Positions 25,895-38,065 of a stretch of 64,000 nucleotides of DNA are shown here, one piece after another. The notes under the pieces were generated by a model. It saw only the letters and a program-made list of their open reading frames with translations. It searched no databases and was not told where the DNA came from. Each line of letters starts with the position of its first letter. Position 1 is the first letter of the stretch. The translations under genes and the position numbers were made by a program. Origin of the DNA: Tretioscincus oriximinensis (lineage: Eukaryota > Chordata > Lepidosauria > Squamata > Gymnophthalmidae). The stretch covers positions 174,122 through 238,121 of the forward strand of contig JAJVDF010000235.1 in NCBI GenBank assembly GCA_022410635.1, written 5' to 3'.

Positions 25895-26022
25895 GAAGCA
25901 AGGGAAGGAAGATAGAGGGAGGAGAGGAAAGAGTGGAGGCAAAAGGTGGAAGGAGGAGTGAGGAAAGAAGGCAGGCAGTGGGTGGAGGCAGGGATGGGTG
26001 AGGGTAAGGGGTGGAGGGAATC
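25895..26022. repeat. polypurine tract
   Basis: G/A-rich stretch (GGAGGAGAGGAAAG, GGAAGGAGGAG) in otherwise AT-rich DNA. Confidence 0.82.
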
Positions 26023-27595
26023 GGTGGTTGAACCCAAGCCCATATTTGTGGGGTTTTCAACCAATGCCACATATTTCATGGACAACCTGTGATACAGCAC
26101 TGTCATTTGATCCACAATGACATGCTTCTTTGCTATTGCAGAGGCAACAGGGGAGTTAGTACAAGGGATAACGGTAGGGTTGGGACAGAAGTGGATTTTG
26201 TATTACAGCAATTTTAAATTGAAATGTAGTAAATAAATATAAATACTATTTGCATATCTGCCATTTCTTTAAAAGTGGAGAAGAGAAATAAAAGATTTCA
26301 TTCTTACCGAACACTCTGATCGAGTATAACTTAGTTTGCAATGACTTGCAAGCATAAAACAAAATAAAAAATTGTTTCCAAATAGCAATCATTTCTCAAA
26401 AAAAGGCAAAGAATGTATCAATTAAATTTACAAAGTTACTAGAAAACATTTATGAAACTTCTAGCCCTCCACATGTTGTGGATATACAATGGAAGTAAAT
26501 GAGACATGAAATGTTTTTATGTCATAATCCTTTGGAGGCAAAATCAGCACATCTTAGTTCACACACTACTAGAATGTTTGTGATTCATTCAAGGTACAAA
26601 CTCTACCGTAAGTAAAACTACATAAATATATTTATTTGCTGTAAGAGAAGTCAGTCAGTACACTCATATTTCTAAGTGTAAATTGCCCTACTACAATACT
26701 TACTAGTCTGTGAGGCTTATGGTCAGGCTAGGTTTTGCCAAGAGTCCAAAGCTAGACATGATTTATAGTCACATTACAATCTTGCCCTCCCTGTCAAGAT
26801 GGTCAAGACCTTTGTGTTTTTCAGCCTTAATGATGTTCTAAAATCACAGCTCGTCCAGAAAATCCATGATATATGGCAACCCTAGTTCCAAGCTATTTTG
26901 CTTTTAGGATGTTCATTTTAAATTTTATTTTCAGTGCTATAATCTACACTGATAGTACAATAAACAAGATGGAAAAGTGATATTGCCCTGTCTCTTCCCT
27001 ATCCAATGTCCCTCAGGTTGAAGTCAAAGAAAATAAATAGTTTCCTCTATGTTAAGTAACTTTTGCTTCCTATTTTCTGTTGAAGTCCAGATACCATTAA
27101 AATATATAGCTGTGGAAACCTGTAGCTTAGGGTAGATGCCTCTGCAGAAGCATCTTTCCCCAGCCACATCAGAAGAACATAACACAAGCCCTGCTGGATC
27201 CAACCACAATCCTGTTTCATAAAATGGCTCACTAGTTGTTTCTGGATGTTCTACGCAGATATGGAAGACAAAACGGAAATGCACTTTAATTTACAAAAAG
27301 TCCTCCATAACATATCATAGTAACATTTCAGGCAATTGCAACATTACTTGGGAAGTGGAATTTTGATGTTATTTGTATGAAAACATTAGAAGACCTTTGC
27401 CACCTCTTTGCAGGACAACTTAAGAATCATCCAGCTACTTGGCCCTACCAAACCAAAAACAGACAAAGGGAGAAAAATTCTTACAGAAAACAAGTTAATT
27501 ATTTTATTGAAGAATTTCAATAAAAGTAACAAAAGCAGGGAGAAAGACAAGAAACCTCAAGGCTTGCTGTGACTCACTCACATAAAGAAAAATAT
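26023..27595. other. no gene recognised
   Basis: AT-rich DNA; nothing supported. Confidence 0.5.
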
Positions 27596-27846
27596 GACGA
27601 CGACGACGATGATGATGATGATGATGATGATTTATAATGCCCCTTTCACCAAAGAGCAGCACACACATAGCTCTTGTTATTTTCCCCACAACAGACACCC
27701 TGAGAAGTAGATGGGACTGAGAGAGTCCTAAAGAACTGTGAATGGCCCAAGGTCAGCCAGCTGACTACATGAAGGACTGTAGAATTGAACTGGGAACCTC
27801 CAAGATAAGAATCCAGCACTCTAACCATTACACCAAAGTGACCCTT
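27596..27846 (-). mobile_element. tRNA-derived SINE, family A, with (GAC/GAT)n tail
   Basis: Antisense copy whose 3' simple tail is a GAC/GAT trinucleotide run at 27596-27630. The body has CACAACAGACACCCTGAGAA and CACTCTAACCATTACACC. Confidence 0.9.
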
Positions 27847-28261
27847 GAATAGTTTCTCCTTCAATATAAATGAAATCCATAACTTCCTTCATTATGTTTA
27901 TAGGAAAGTCATTTGCTCTATGTTTTTTAGAGATCAACTTGATTTGACTTCATTTGCCAACATTACTGGCAATTACTAGGTCTAGGAGTTCCCCAGCAAA
28001 GCAGAATCTTAGAAGAACAGACAAAATATTATCAGTCTCCATCACACAATCTGGATGTTGTTTATGATTGGTGTGAGACTCCTTCCCAAAGACTTTGGAT
28101 AATTAGACATAATATTAAAAAAATGGTTGGAAGTTAGAACATCTCTGATTAATAAAATTCCCCACTTATGAACTGACAGACCATACTGTTAAGATCCACA
28201 CAGGTTTTACACTGATACATTAGATCATCATACGTTCATGTGAAAAACTAAATGCAGAATG

Positions 28262-28556
28262 AAGAATGAAGAGGTGGTGGTAGCTGGGAACCTGGAAAGG
28301 TTTAGTATAGGATTAGCCAGGTTTGTGGAAGCCAAGAGTATAAATAGCTGCTAGGATGGACCTCTTGATGCTGCCTCCGGGATGGAGCAATAGGCAGTAT
28401 TCCTGAAGTACCATTGCTGGATTTAAGAACAAGTGAAGATTTTGCCTTCTTTTGCTGGAGACTGCCCAGGTGGGCCACTGTGCAAGACAGAATGCTGAAC
28501 TAGATTGGCTCTGGCCCCATTCAGCAGTGCTCCTTTTAAGTCCTTTTATGTTTTAA
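28262..28556 (+). mobile_element. CR1-type LINE 3' end
   Basis: Same subfamily as 7412-7981, plus orientation: GAAGAGGTGGTGGTAGCT near the start and GCTGAACTAGATTGG near the end. 5'-truncated and diverged. Confidence 0.82.
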
Positions 28557-29079
28557 TGATCAACACCAGCTAAAGAACTGAGTGTGAGACCACATTCGTT
28601 AATAATAATATGTCTTCTGCATGACCATTATCATTACTACGACAATGACGACTACGAACATTGGAATTCAAAAAGTTTCCTGGCCACTAGGCCAGAAAAT
28701 CCCATGCAGAAGAAGTAGAATAACAGTAACAGGTAAGTGTGGAAAAAATAATTGACTTAATGAACTCAGTCTGGGCTTCTGAAACTCCACATACTTTTAA
28801 GAAACATTTACTTTTTTAACATAGTTTCATAGTAAATAGGCATCTGCAGGAGCCAAACCATAGAATTATTTGAGGGACAACTATACATGATTGGGCAGAC
28901 TGTGACCTAGACACTCCATTTGCTCTGTAACTGTAAAGTGTAAATAAACAGATTTACGATCCTCAGGCATTCTAAATTTTTATCTGTGGTGGAACAGATT
29001 TTCATACAGGCACCAAAATAGTTCACAGAATATCATTAATAAATCATTATAATACAGATGAGTAAGCAGTGCGATGTTA

Positions 29080-29140
29080 TTGTTGTTGTTGATGATGATA
29101 ATGATGATGATTATGACGATGACGATGGTGGTGGTGGTGG

Positions 29141-29189
<49 letters not shown>

Positions 29190-29190
29190 C
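29080..29190. repeat. (GAT)n/(GGT)n microsatellite
   Basis: About 110 bp of GAT-like units with an inner GGT block. Open frames here are homopolymeric (poly-Asp, poly-Met, poly-Ile) and not genes. Confidence 0.95.
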
Positions 29191-29369
29191 TTTTGCAAAA
29201 CAACTCAGTGCCCACCTTCATCTTTGCTTCTTGTACATCAGGGCATGAAAACGTTTGATTTTGTTTTTCTTAATTATTAATGCCAAACAAGAAGCATTCT
29301 AAAACAGTATAAATTAACACAAAAATAATAAGAAACTCAAACTGGGATACACATAATACTTAAAGTCCA

Positions 29370-29440
29370 CACATACCCTTGCTGGACTTTCTGAACTTAG
29401 ACTAACACAGCTATTTTCTTTAAAAAAGAAAAAGAAATAA
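29370..29440 (+). mobile_element. family H 3' end with A-rich tail
   Basis: TTGCTGGACTTTCTGAACTT, AGACTAACACAGCTATTTTC, then an A-rich stretch. This short piece supports the idea that the fixed end is a 3' end. Confidence 0.5.
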
Positions 29441-30360
29441 AAAACATTGAAAAAAAACCCTTGCAAAACTAAATATAATGGTACAGCAACTGCAACCGCA
29501 GTTCTTTAAGGCAAGCAATTGATAAAATAAATGGCAAACCAGCCTTTGACCAAAGATAATCAGTTCCGGCATCCACAGAATCCAGCTAATATCAGTCCTC
29601 TGTAAAGTTTTCTGATTTCCCTAACCGAAGCAGGAGCTCCACTATGACAGGCACAAAGCCCTGTAGTGAGCTGCCTTCCTTCCCTCCTACCACTATCTTG
29701 GACAGACCACAAGCAAATGGACTTCCCTTCCATCTTAATCAGCTTGACTGATTAATTTTACAAAATAGAAGCAAAGGACTAGTAGAAGAATCATTCAGGG
29801 GAAGCCATCCTTATTATCACTCATTAAGAAGCTGCAAAACTGTCCCAGCTTCCCTTTATTGCAATCTATTAATGACTGCCCCTTCTGCTGTTAAATGGAT
29901 AAGAATGATGGATTCAACATTGAGGACAATCAACTATGGACAAAGTGTATAGTCAGTGAATTCCGCAACCAGTAGATGGGCAAAATTGGATTTTAATAAC
30001 TGCATGTTAATTTCTTCCCATCGTAGCTTCTCCTGTATTGCACAATTGTAAATATGAATTTTCAGAAATAACTACCAGTAAACTACAAAGATTGCCCATT
30101 GTACACACTGAAGATCAGTGAAGAGGAGCTCTTCTCTTCATCAGAATTGCAAACACAGGATGAATACTCCCTACATAGCGCGTTAGAATAGTTGTAGGCT
30201 CAATAGTAGACAAAACTGATTTAAAAGCAAAGGGTTGTCCTCTCTCTAGAGGGTGCAAGACCAGAGAAACAACATCTGTATTCCAGCTGTGACAATTGTA
30301 CAGGACTTGACCATGACATGATACTATTTAACAACCACAACAATGAGCACCACAAAAGCT

Positions 30361-30493
30361 TGAGTCACACAAATATTTTTATTTCATCTTCAGCCCCAAA
30401 GAACAACTAAACCAGGACAAACAATTTATTTCTGGTTTAGTCCAGTTCTTCAGAACTGAAGTGGAATTAAACCTACTAGTTTAACTTCAGTCA
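30361..30493. mobile_element. inverted-repeat element family M1
   Basis: TGAGTCACACAAATATTTTT and CATCTTCAGCCCCAAAGAAC on the left, GTCCAGTTCTTCAGAACTG on the right; same arms as the 1.3-kb copy. Confidence 0.7.
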
Positions 30494-32196
30494 TATAAAC
30501 CTTTCTTTCTTCAAAGTAGATGTGTTGAAGATGGGGGAGAGGGGGTGGCTTGCACAGGGCAATAGCAAAAAATAAAATCGCAGTTGGGTCGCCATTTTGT
30601 AACAATCAATCTTGCGTTCTTTCATAACAATGTAGGGAAAGGATTGAGAGTTTGGTTAGTCAGAAACTTTAAACAATTGTGGAGAAATTTCAGAAACTCT
30701 TCTGGAATGGAACACTTTCTTTCAAAAAAAGTAACAGTAACAAGAAACAAATCAAAGTATATCTGAATGGAGATCTGTCATATGCCTTGTAAGAAATTTT
30801 GTTCCAGGTCATTTTTATTCCACACTATGGTAGTGATTTATCTTCTGTGACACTATTGTATTGAGAAGGTGACAACAATTCAGATAAGATTTTTTTCTTT
30901 CATCTTCCATAATACCCTGGTACTTTGCCTTGGAAAGAATAGCAGAGTTACTTCTGGGGCCCTGCCATTTATTTCACTTAAAAAAACCTCTCACATTGTC
31001 TCCTACTACCTTCAAAATGATTTTTCATTCCCAATACCTTTATTTTCATCACATGCTGATGGAATGATTTTGTATATCCAAATAAAAATATTTCTGGTAT
31101 GCTGAGTTACAATGTCTAGGCTGTCTATGAATGCTACATTTATGTGTGAAAAGGAAGCATAAAGCCCTTTAAGGTAATCTTCTTTTGTTTCTATAGAATG
31201 TTTCAATTGCCTTCAATCTCCTGGAGAATATATATATATATAAATATGAGCCCAGTGATATTTTAAAACTGTAGCACATTTCAGATGCATTTTGTCATAT
31301 GCTTATTAGATCAGTCAGTGAGTGCTATGTGTAGACCAACCCAAGTTCAATCTTAACCATTTCAAGGATATATCATAACACTGTTGAACTGTTGTCCTGT
31401 TTTATGAGCTTACCTGTCACCAACATCTAGAACTGCACAGCTGGGTATTTCACCAGGACAAAATCCCCAAATGTACGTGATTGGCATCATTTGCAGTGTT
31501 TACATTTGTCTCCCAACGGGGAATTTTCAAAGTGAGGAAGAGCTATTGCAGCTATTCCACTAGGATGAAAGTGAGGGTTGTATAACACCTCATAACATCT
31601 GTATAATTTTTTTNAAATCTAACAAATTATTTCTGATTCTGTCTAAATAAGGAAATATCTATATATATACTGTATATTTTCCAGAGACATAATAGACCCT
31701 GAAGGCTCTGCGATTAGAAAATATTCGTATGAATCCTGGTGGCTGGAGTGATATCAACAGTGTTCTATAGCCAGGCTGGCACTGGTTGCCATGGAATCTA
31801 ACCCAGCATAGTAGCAGGAAAAGGAAAGAAGGGAAGAAGGAAGAAAGAAGCGGGAAGGAGGAACATAAAGGGGGAAGCAAGAGAAGCTAGCTCTTACATG
31901 GCATTAAACTCAGGCATATGGGCTCATTTAACTAGTTTCATCACAAATACATAATCTCTGGAATTCACTTCCATAATAGATTTGTGTTTATAATGTTGCG
32001 TACTTAACAAATGTAGACAAATTCATGTAAAACATTGGAAGTTCTTGGCAAGAATCACAACTACAAATCTATCACAATTCAACAACACCCGGCCAAAAAC
32101 TATTGCAACTGCTTAATGGTGGTGTCAAAGTATGGAATTTTCTTCTCTTGGTGCTTCATCTAGTACCTGCTTTGTTATCTAGTCAGTCAAAACCTG
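30494..32196. other. no gene recognised
   Basis: AT-rich, with a short (TA)n at 31230-31242 and a G/A-rich run near 31818-31870; nothing else supported. Confidence 0.5.
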
Positions 32197-32333
32197 GAGT
32201 TATTAAATTAAAACCTGGCAAAGTACTTTGCAACTTAAAGGGTTGTGGAAGAGAGGTATTTTCACCAGGTGCAGCTTATAAAGGCATCCGTTAAAATTGC
32301 AAAGCACTCTCCTGATTTTTATGTAGTAACCTC
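32197..32333. mobile_element. inverted-repeat element family M2
   Basis: AAACCTGGCAAAGTACTTTG and CAACTTAAAGG pair with CCGTTAAAATTGCAAAGCAC and CTGATTTTTATGTAGTAACC. Confidence 0.7.
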
Positions 32334-33689
32334 ATTCAAAAACACTGTTATTTTCCCAAACTTTCTCAAATTGTACCAAACAATCTGAGCCACGACAGGT
32401 TAGATGATGGTTGAGAATTTGGCTATTCAAATGCTGGGTAATTTTGAGAATGTAATTTTGCTATGTAAATGAACTGAAGGTCGCTTTGAGGCATACAAAA
32501 TACAAATTATCTGCAACATTTTAGTAGTATGTTAAGTAGTAGTGACTGTAGTAGTAGTCATTATGGTAATTTGCAGAAGAAAGAGTGTAGATACAATTGT
32601 TCAAGGAAATGCTGACACTAAACATACCGTACTTTTTTAGCATTGATTGATTGCCCAACTTGCTAAATTTTCTCTTCGGCTTAATCACACAAGCACTGTG
32701 CTCTGAACAAAAAGAGGTCTCTTTACTTCTACTTCAGCCTGACATTTCTTTGATACTACCAATTATTCTACATTGTTTGAGGCCTGAAGTGCACCTTTAT
32801 CAGGTCTTCTATAGGAAGCATTTATTTAATCTTCTTTTGGAGTCCACCTTTCCCTTTACTTTCCTAAGTACAGCTTCTGGCAAATGCTGTAATCTCCTAC
32901 TGTAGAAATCTATCTGCATGGATAAATCCCATGGACTTACGTTTCCACAGTTATCCTTAGAACCTCAAGCTACAATTTTGCTCCAGAGATCAAAGGGTTT
33001 GGCAAGGAAATTAGATGCTCTCAAGTATTTCCCTTTGGATTTTGATCGTATCTCAACTCTCTGTACACTTTCCAGAATTCCCAGAGCAGCTCCTACCAAA
33101 GTCTGTACTGTTAATGCAACTCTTTTCTTCTAGTTCACAAATCAGTTTTAATTTTGTTTCTTTGAACTATTTTCCTCCCAATCTTGGTATCTCACCATCA
33201 TCAACATCAAAATAGAAGCTGACATCTTAATCAGCAGCTCCTATCAGAATTTCCTTTACTTCTGAAGGTAAATATTTTTATTGCCTTTCTGAAAAAACAC
33301 CAGTCAAGATGGTCATGTGAATGTTTCCTGTGAAGTATTTTTGCCACAACTCCAGTACCAACACCCTAACCCTCCACTAACGTTATCAATCATGTCAGGT
33401 TGTTGTGAAAGCATTGNTTGTTTGTTTATGCGTATATTCTGACCTACTCCCCAAAAAATCATAAAAACAAAAATGATAACAAAAATGACAGTGCTATCTT
33501 GGGTTTGCGTCGTCCGGTGCCCCCTCAAAGATCAGATCAGATGAAAAATCTCCATATAGAACAATGGAGAACACTTGACCAATCACGGGCCTTCACTGAG
33601 AAGCTGCCAGCCAATAAAAATGCTCCAGGTAGCTGTTTTCAGACTCCAATGGGATCACCAAACAAATGGGAGGGCTGCCCCTGAATAAT

Positions 33690-33890
33690 AACATTGCCTA
33701 CAAGGAGAGGGGATAATTTGCTTAGCTTAAAGAGAGAGTGAACAGGTGCACCTTTCACTGGGCCTCTAAATGTATACTGACACATCTCAGAGAAGAGACC
33801 ATTCCATAACCTGAGGGACGAATGACAGAGGATAAGANACTGCCTCTCAATCAAAGTCCTGTGTGAGCTATACAGAGGGTCTATTGACCT
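33690..33890 (-). mobile_element. possible L2-clade LINE fragment
   Basis: AGAAGAGACCATTCCATAAC and AGGATAAGA resemble the antisense L2 C-terminal region (compare GGAAAACTATTCCAAAGACT at 15080). Weak; a SINE follows directly. Confidence 0.4.
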
Positions 33891-33892
33891 CA

Positions 33893-34077
33893 GCTTTAGC
33901 AACCCAGCTATTCAAAAACACTTTGCGAATGCACTCTGCAATTAAACAAATGGGTACCGCCACAAATGTGGTGGGGAAAATAGATGTAAGCCTTCAGATG
34001 AAAACTAACTTTGTAAGTCACTCAGAGTCCTTCGGGTGAGAAGGGCAGTGTATAAAAACCTGATACTTCTTCGATCA
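33893..34077 (+). mobile_element. tRNA-derived SINE, family B, 5'-truncated
   Basis: TAGCAACCCAGCTATTC, GGTACCGCCACAAATGTGG, GTAAGTCACTCAGAGTCCTT and GTATAAAAACC match the 12.1-kb copy from its middle to its end. Confidence 0.8.
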
Positions 34078-34461
34078 CAGTGAAGAAGATGGTGGGTCCA
34101 TCAAGAGAGCCTCACTGGAAGATCTTTGGGTTCAAACAGATAGGAGGTATTCCTGAATTTATCCTCTTCAAAGGATAGCTTTCCTGACCTTAATACTACT
34201 ACCTTAATAGTCCCACTCATTCACCAATCAGTCAGTCATATCCATCACTTTTTAACCCCAGGTCCTCCTGTCCTTCTCTGACTCCCATGTCTATTGCTTT
34301 CATGACATTATCCATTTCATACTCTATCACCCCTTTCTCTTTTGCCTTCAATAATACTGTTTTATTGAATTTATCAATAAAGTAACACCATGGTGTGGCT
34401 ATGTAGGGAATATTCTGAGAAATAAACTCTCAAAGCCCTGAACAGTGCACAGATCTAGAGC

Positions 34462-34640
34462 AAAGCGTGTGTGTTTCATCACACCTTAAAGATTAGAAAA
34501 GTGGGCAGCATGAGCTTCCACAGACAAGTCTAATGCAACTCCATGAAAGCTCATGTTGACTACTTTTCTCTTGTTAGTTTCTATGGTGCTGCAAGATCTT
34601 CCCTTACTAGATATTCTGGACTAACACAGCTACTTCTTTG
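34462..34640 (+). mobile_element. hairpin retroposon (family H), diverged relative
   Basis: Contains AGAAAAGTGGGCAGCATGAG, CATGAAAGCTCATGTTGACT and ends GGACTAACACAGCTACTTCT, the sense version of the fixed end of family H. Hairpin symmetry is still visible. Confidence 0.6.
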
Positions 34641-34847
34641 AAATCTCCCAGCTGTGTGTTGACTGGCAGAGCAACCTGGTGACTGGTGAGGCCTTCACAT
34701 GTAGTGGTTGAACTGTAAAGTAAAAAACCCCAGGCATTTACATTATATGGTTTGTGGTGTCCGATTGAAAAATATTGGTATTTCTTCACTGGGTGTTGTC
34801 CTGCTAGGCAGAGAGCGTAGAGGTATCATATTCAAAGGTTGGTTAAA

Positions 34848-34974
34848 ATGTGTGTGTGGTGTGGTGGTGTGTGTGTGGTGTGTGGTGGTGGTGTGTGTGT
34901 GGTGTGTGGTGGTAGTGTGTGGTGGAGGTGTGTGGTGGTGGTGTGTGTGTTTTTGTGTGTGTGTACCTGCCTAT
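34848..34974. repeat. TGTGTGG/TGG minisatellite-like tract
   Basis: About 125 bp of TG and TGG units in variable order, followed by a C-run at 34976-34984. Strong strand asymmetry: G/T only on plus. Confidence 0.92.
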
Positions 34975-35516
34975 CCCCCCCCCCCTCTGATCCACAAACT
35001 CCAGCACATCCATTGATAAAAGATTCTGAAAAGGTTAATAAAACACCACACAATGTTGCATGGACTAGTCTAGTGCCTTCGCAGGGCCACAGGGCATGAG
35101 GGATGGGAAACTGCCATTTGATTTTACTGAAACATTTCACAGGGGCACCCACATGCATACCTCCCACCCACTAAAAATGATGACCCTCATAATCAAATTA
35201 TTATGTGAGCATTGTTTCGTTGTCCACAAAGACCATACAGGCCACCAGCAGATGGATGTTACCCAGTGCAAAATCCCCAGATAGGCAACAATGCTGCCAT
35301 CCATACATGCGCGGTCACATTTTGATGACCATGCATGTCTGCTGCAATGGACAAGATGGCAGCAGGCAGTATATCTCGGTGCATCAGAGAAAACCACTGT
35401 GAAAGCTGCTCTTCCACAATGTTTTTAAAAACTGTTATACACATTCCCTTTTTGCTTTCCATATGTAACANTCAAGCCATCCTGGCAGGAGGAAAGAGAA
35501 AAGAGATCAGCATGTG

Positions 35517-35947
35517 GATGATAGTTACAAGGATGGTGTGTGGTCTGGAAACCATGTNCTATGAGGAGCTGTTAAAGAATCTGGGNATGTTTAATCTTCA
35601 AAAGAGAAGACTGAGAGGAGACCCGATAGCTGTCTACAAATATCTGAAGGGCTGCCACAGAGCAGGGGGATCAGCATTGTTCTCGTTGGCACATGGAAGG
35701 ACTAGAAACAATGGGATGAAACTGCAGGGGAGTAGATTTAGATTAGATATTAGAAAAAACTTTCTAACAGGGTGATCAACCATTGGAACAGATTTCCACA
35801 GGAGGTGGTGAGTTCGTCTTCATTGCAAGTCTTTAAACAGAGACTGGACAGTCATCTGTCTGGGTTGATTTAATGAATCCTGCGTTGAGCAGGGGGTTGG
35901 ACTCGATGGCCCTGGAGGTCCCTTCCAACTCTATGACTCTATGATTC
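35517..35947 (+). mobile_element. CR1 LINE 3' end (ATTCTATG-type)
   Basis: Closely related to the 6369-7411 copy: GGTCTGGAAACCATG, ACTGAGAGGAGACCCGATAG, GGAAGGACTAGAAACAATGG and a CTCTATGACTCTATGATT terminus. A frame of the ORF C-terminus is partly open (YKYLKGCHRAGGSALFSLAH). 5'-truncated. Confidence 0.92.
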
Positions 35948-36089
35948 ACCCTAAGTTAATAACAAACAAATACCACACAAAAAACATCCAACTCCTTGCT
36001 TTCCCTCATCCTGCTTGGATTCAGACTATCGTAGCAGAATTTAATGTTTGATGATGATTTTAAAAATAAATAAATAAAAGGAGGATAGG

Positions 36090-36180
36090 AAATATGGAAG
36101 GAAGGCAGCAAGCGAGCAAGAAGGTAAGAAGGAAGGAAAAAAAGACAGACAGAGACAGACAGACACAGACAGACAGACAT
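36090..36180. repeat. purine-rich (GAAGG)/(ACAG)n tract
   Basis: GGAAGG and AAGAAGG units that turn into AGACAGACAGA units. Confidence 0.88.
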
Positions 36181-36849
36181 AAAGGATTACATTTGTTTGT
36201 TTTCCAATTAGAATGTACCACACAGTTTAAAGTTAATCAGCTTTATATGAAAAAGGAACCTTCAGTGAATGTCTGGATACAATTACTCAGAGGTAANCCT
36301 TACTGAAATGGAAGAGGCTTGCTCCAAGATGCTCCATGTACATGAGTGCATCCTTAATANGCCAAGACTGGAGTCAGGGGGGAGGGATTCAATATGTTTA
36401 TNACATCGCACTGTACGCAGCTATGGATTTTTATTGCTATAAAATAAATTAATCAGAAGCCCACAGATTCCAAGGAGGAGAAAATATTTCCCATAATGTT
36501 TCAGAGCAGAAGTTAACAAGCCTGCTGGGATCTTTTTAGCCCCTGCAGAGCTGAGGCTTCGAGATTATTAAATGGCTGTCNCATCTGAAGTATGGTGCAA
36601 CATAACTCAATAAACAAGGGAAAACATACGAGGATGGAGGAGGGGGAAAGGCTTTCGATTACCCTGAAGAATAACTCAATTTGAAGACAGGTGTTTGCAT
36701 GAAAAAAAACCCTGAATACTGAATGCAAAATAAAAATGAAACGAAAGCAACCAAAAAGGGGAGGCAGAACAGTTGGCACAGCACATTGCTTTGGATATTC
36801 TGTGAGAGTGTAGGGAATGTATTCGTACCTTTTCCATAAACACTGGATG

Positions 36850-37160
36850 TGCTAGGAGGGGCTGGCATCCATATGGCCACCACATTATACCAGTCCTGTT
36901 GGCTACCAAGCCCAATTCAAGGTGCTGATTTTAGCATACAAAGCCCTAAATGGCTTGGGCTCTGGATATCAGAAGGAGTGTCTTCTCCCATATGGACCTG
37001 CCTGATAAAAACATACCTCTTCACNAAGGTTTTTTACTTTTAAATAGCTCCTTCTGCATTCTGTCCTTCCAATGAGGAAAGGTGGATTGAAGGGAGGATA
37101 TGGCTCTTTTTAAACATTTTATTAATGTGCATTATTATTATTACTAATGGAATTAGCCTA
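36850..37160 (+). mobile_element. L2-clade LINE 3' fragment
   Basis: Sense copy: a conceptual frame near 36890 reads QAQFKVLILAYKALNGLGSGY, the L2 C-terminal region. It is followed by an AT-rich 3' end with ATT repeats. Frames are broken and there is one N. Confidence 0.75.
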
Positions 37161-37187
37161 TTGTGTTATGGGAATGNGATGGGTCTA

Positions 37188-37390
37188 GCCCCTCCTCCCT
37201 CTTCGTCCCATCCGTCTTCCATCCACTCCCTCTCTCCCTTTACCCTCCCATCTTGCTTTCATTTGCTGCTTTTTTGTTTTGCTCTTTCTATTTCCTTCTT
37301 CGTTTTTTCTTCTTTATCTGCTTTCTTTCCCTTCCGTCTTTCTTCCATTCCTTCCTTTTTTCTTCCTTTCCTTCCTTTCTCTCCCAGTAC
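37188..37390. repeat. long polypyrimidine tract
   Basis: About 200 bp mostly C and T (CCTTCC, TTTCTT units). Open frames here are low-complexity shadows. Confidence 0.88.
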
Positions 37391-37497
37391 TAGTCCCAAT
37401 ACTGAACCCTGGAGTATTCCACTTTTCACATCTTTCCACCCAGAGAACTGTCTATTTATTACCTTCCCCTGTTTTCTTTTAGCCAGTTTTTAACTCA
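37385..37497 (-). mobile_element. LINE (CR1/L3-like) ORF fragment, short
   Basis: ACTGAACCCTGGAGTATTCC, CAGAGAACTGTCTATTTATT and TAGCCAGTTTTTAACTCAGG resemble an antisense CR1-clade RT segment. It sits directly after a pyrimidine tract. Assigned from memory of the family, so only moderate confidence. Confidence 0.5.
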
Positions 37498-37595
37498 GGA
37501 CTCTGGTTTCTGGAGGCAGCCAAAGTTCCGAGCCCTGTCATTGGTCATTATATCTTGGAATGTTGAACTCTCCCACATGCCTTTTATTACTACTA

Positions 37596-37692
37596 ATGAT
37601 GATGATGATGATGGTTTTCTCTTGGTTTTCTGTTACCCTCCCATGGATCAATGGTGAAGGGTGCGACATAAATGACCAAATAAATAAATAAA
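37596..37692 (+). mobile_element. LINE/SINE 3' tail with (AAAT)n
   Basis: GAAGGGTGCGACATAAATGA followed by AAATAAATAAATAAA, an L2/CR1-like 3' terminus, preceded by a (GAT)n run. Confidence 0.5.
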
Positions 37693-37903
37693 GTCCAAAT
37701 CGGGGCCCTTTAATGACAAAGCAGTAGAAAGAACATTGAGGGGCCTTTCAATCATTCTTCTTGACATCTCTGCTGCTACCACCCTGGAACTATTTGAGTA
37801 GTTCTGCTGGTGGTGCTATCACAACTTCTAAAACACAAAATAGCTCACAGGTCAGTNCCTGTGTTTGAAGGTTCTCCTGACCATCAACAACATAAAATAT
37901 AAG

Positions 37904-38065
37904 ATTCCCACCTAAAAAACAGGATAGAGCTTTGTACCTTTAATAGTTATAGAAGAGAGGACTTTTTCCACAGGTGCAGTTTCTGATCCCTCATGCGTTG
38001 GAGGGCGGAGGTTAAGCTCTTTTTCACCCCCTTTAAAAATATCCTATTTTTTAGGTGAAAACCTT
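37904..38065. mobile_element. inverted-repeat element family M2
   Basis: CCACCTAAAAAACAGGATAG pairs with TATCCTATTTTTTAGGTG; the middle has ACCTTTAATAGTTATAGAAG. Confidence 0.75.

Noticed and set aside
26730..26890. A further family M2 copy ending GGCAACCCTAG
   Set aside because: Only one end resembles M2; no matching arm was found.
29058..29280. Poly-Asp, poly-Met and poly-Ile frames as proteins
   Set aside because: All three come from one (GAT)n microsatellite.
34708..35167. Frames rich in Val/Cys/Trp or His/Thr over the GT-rich minisatellite
   Set aside because: Low-complexity shadows on both strands of the same repeat.
37125..37493. 122-codon Ser/Phe-rich frame
   Set aside because: It is a translation of a polypyrimidine tract and a LINE fragment.
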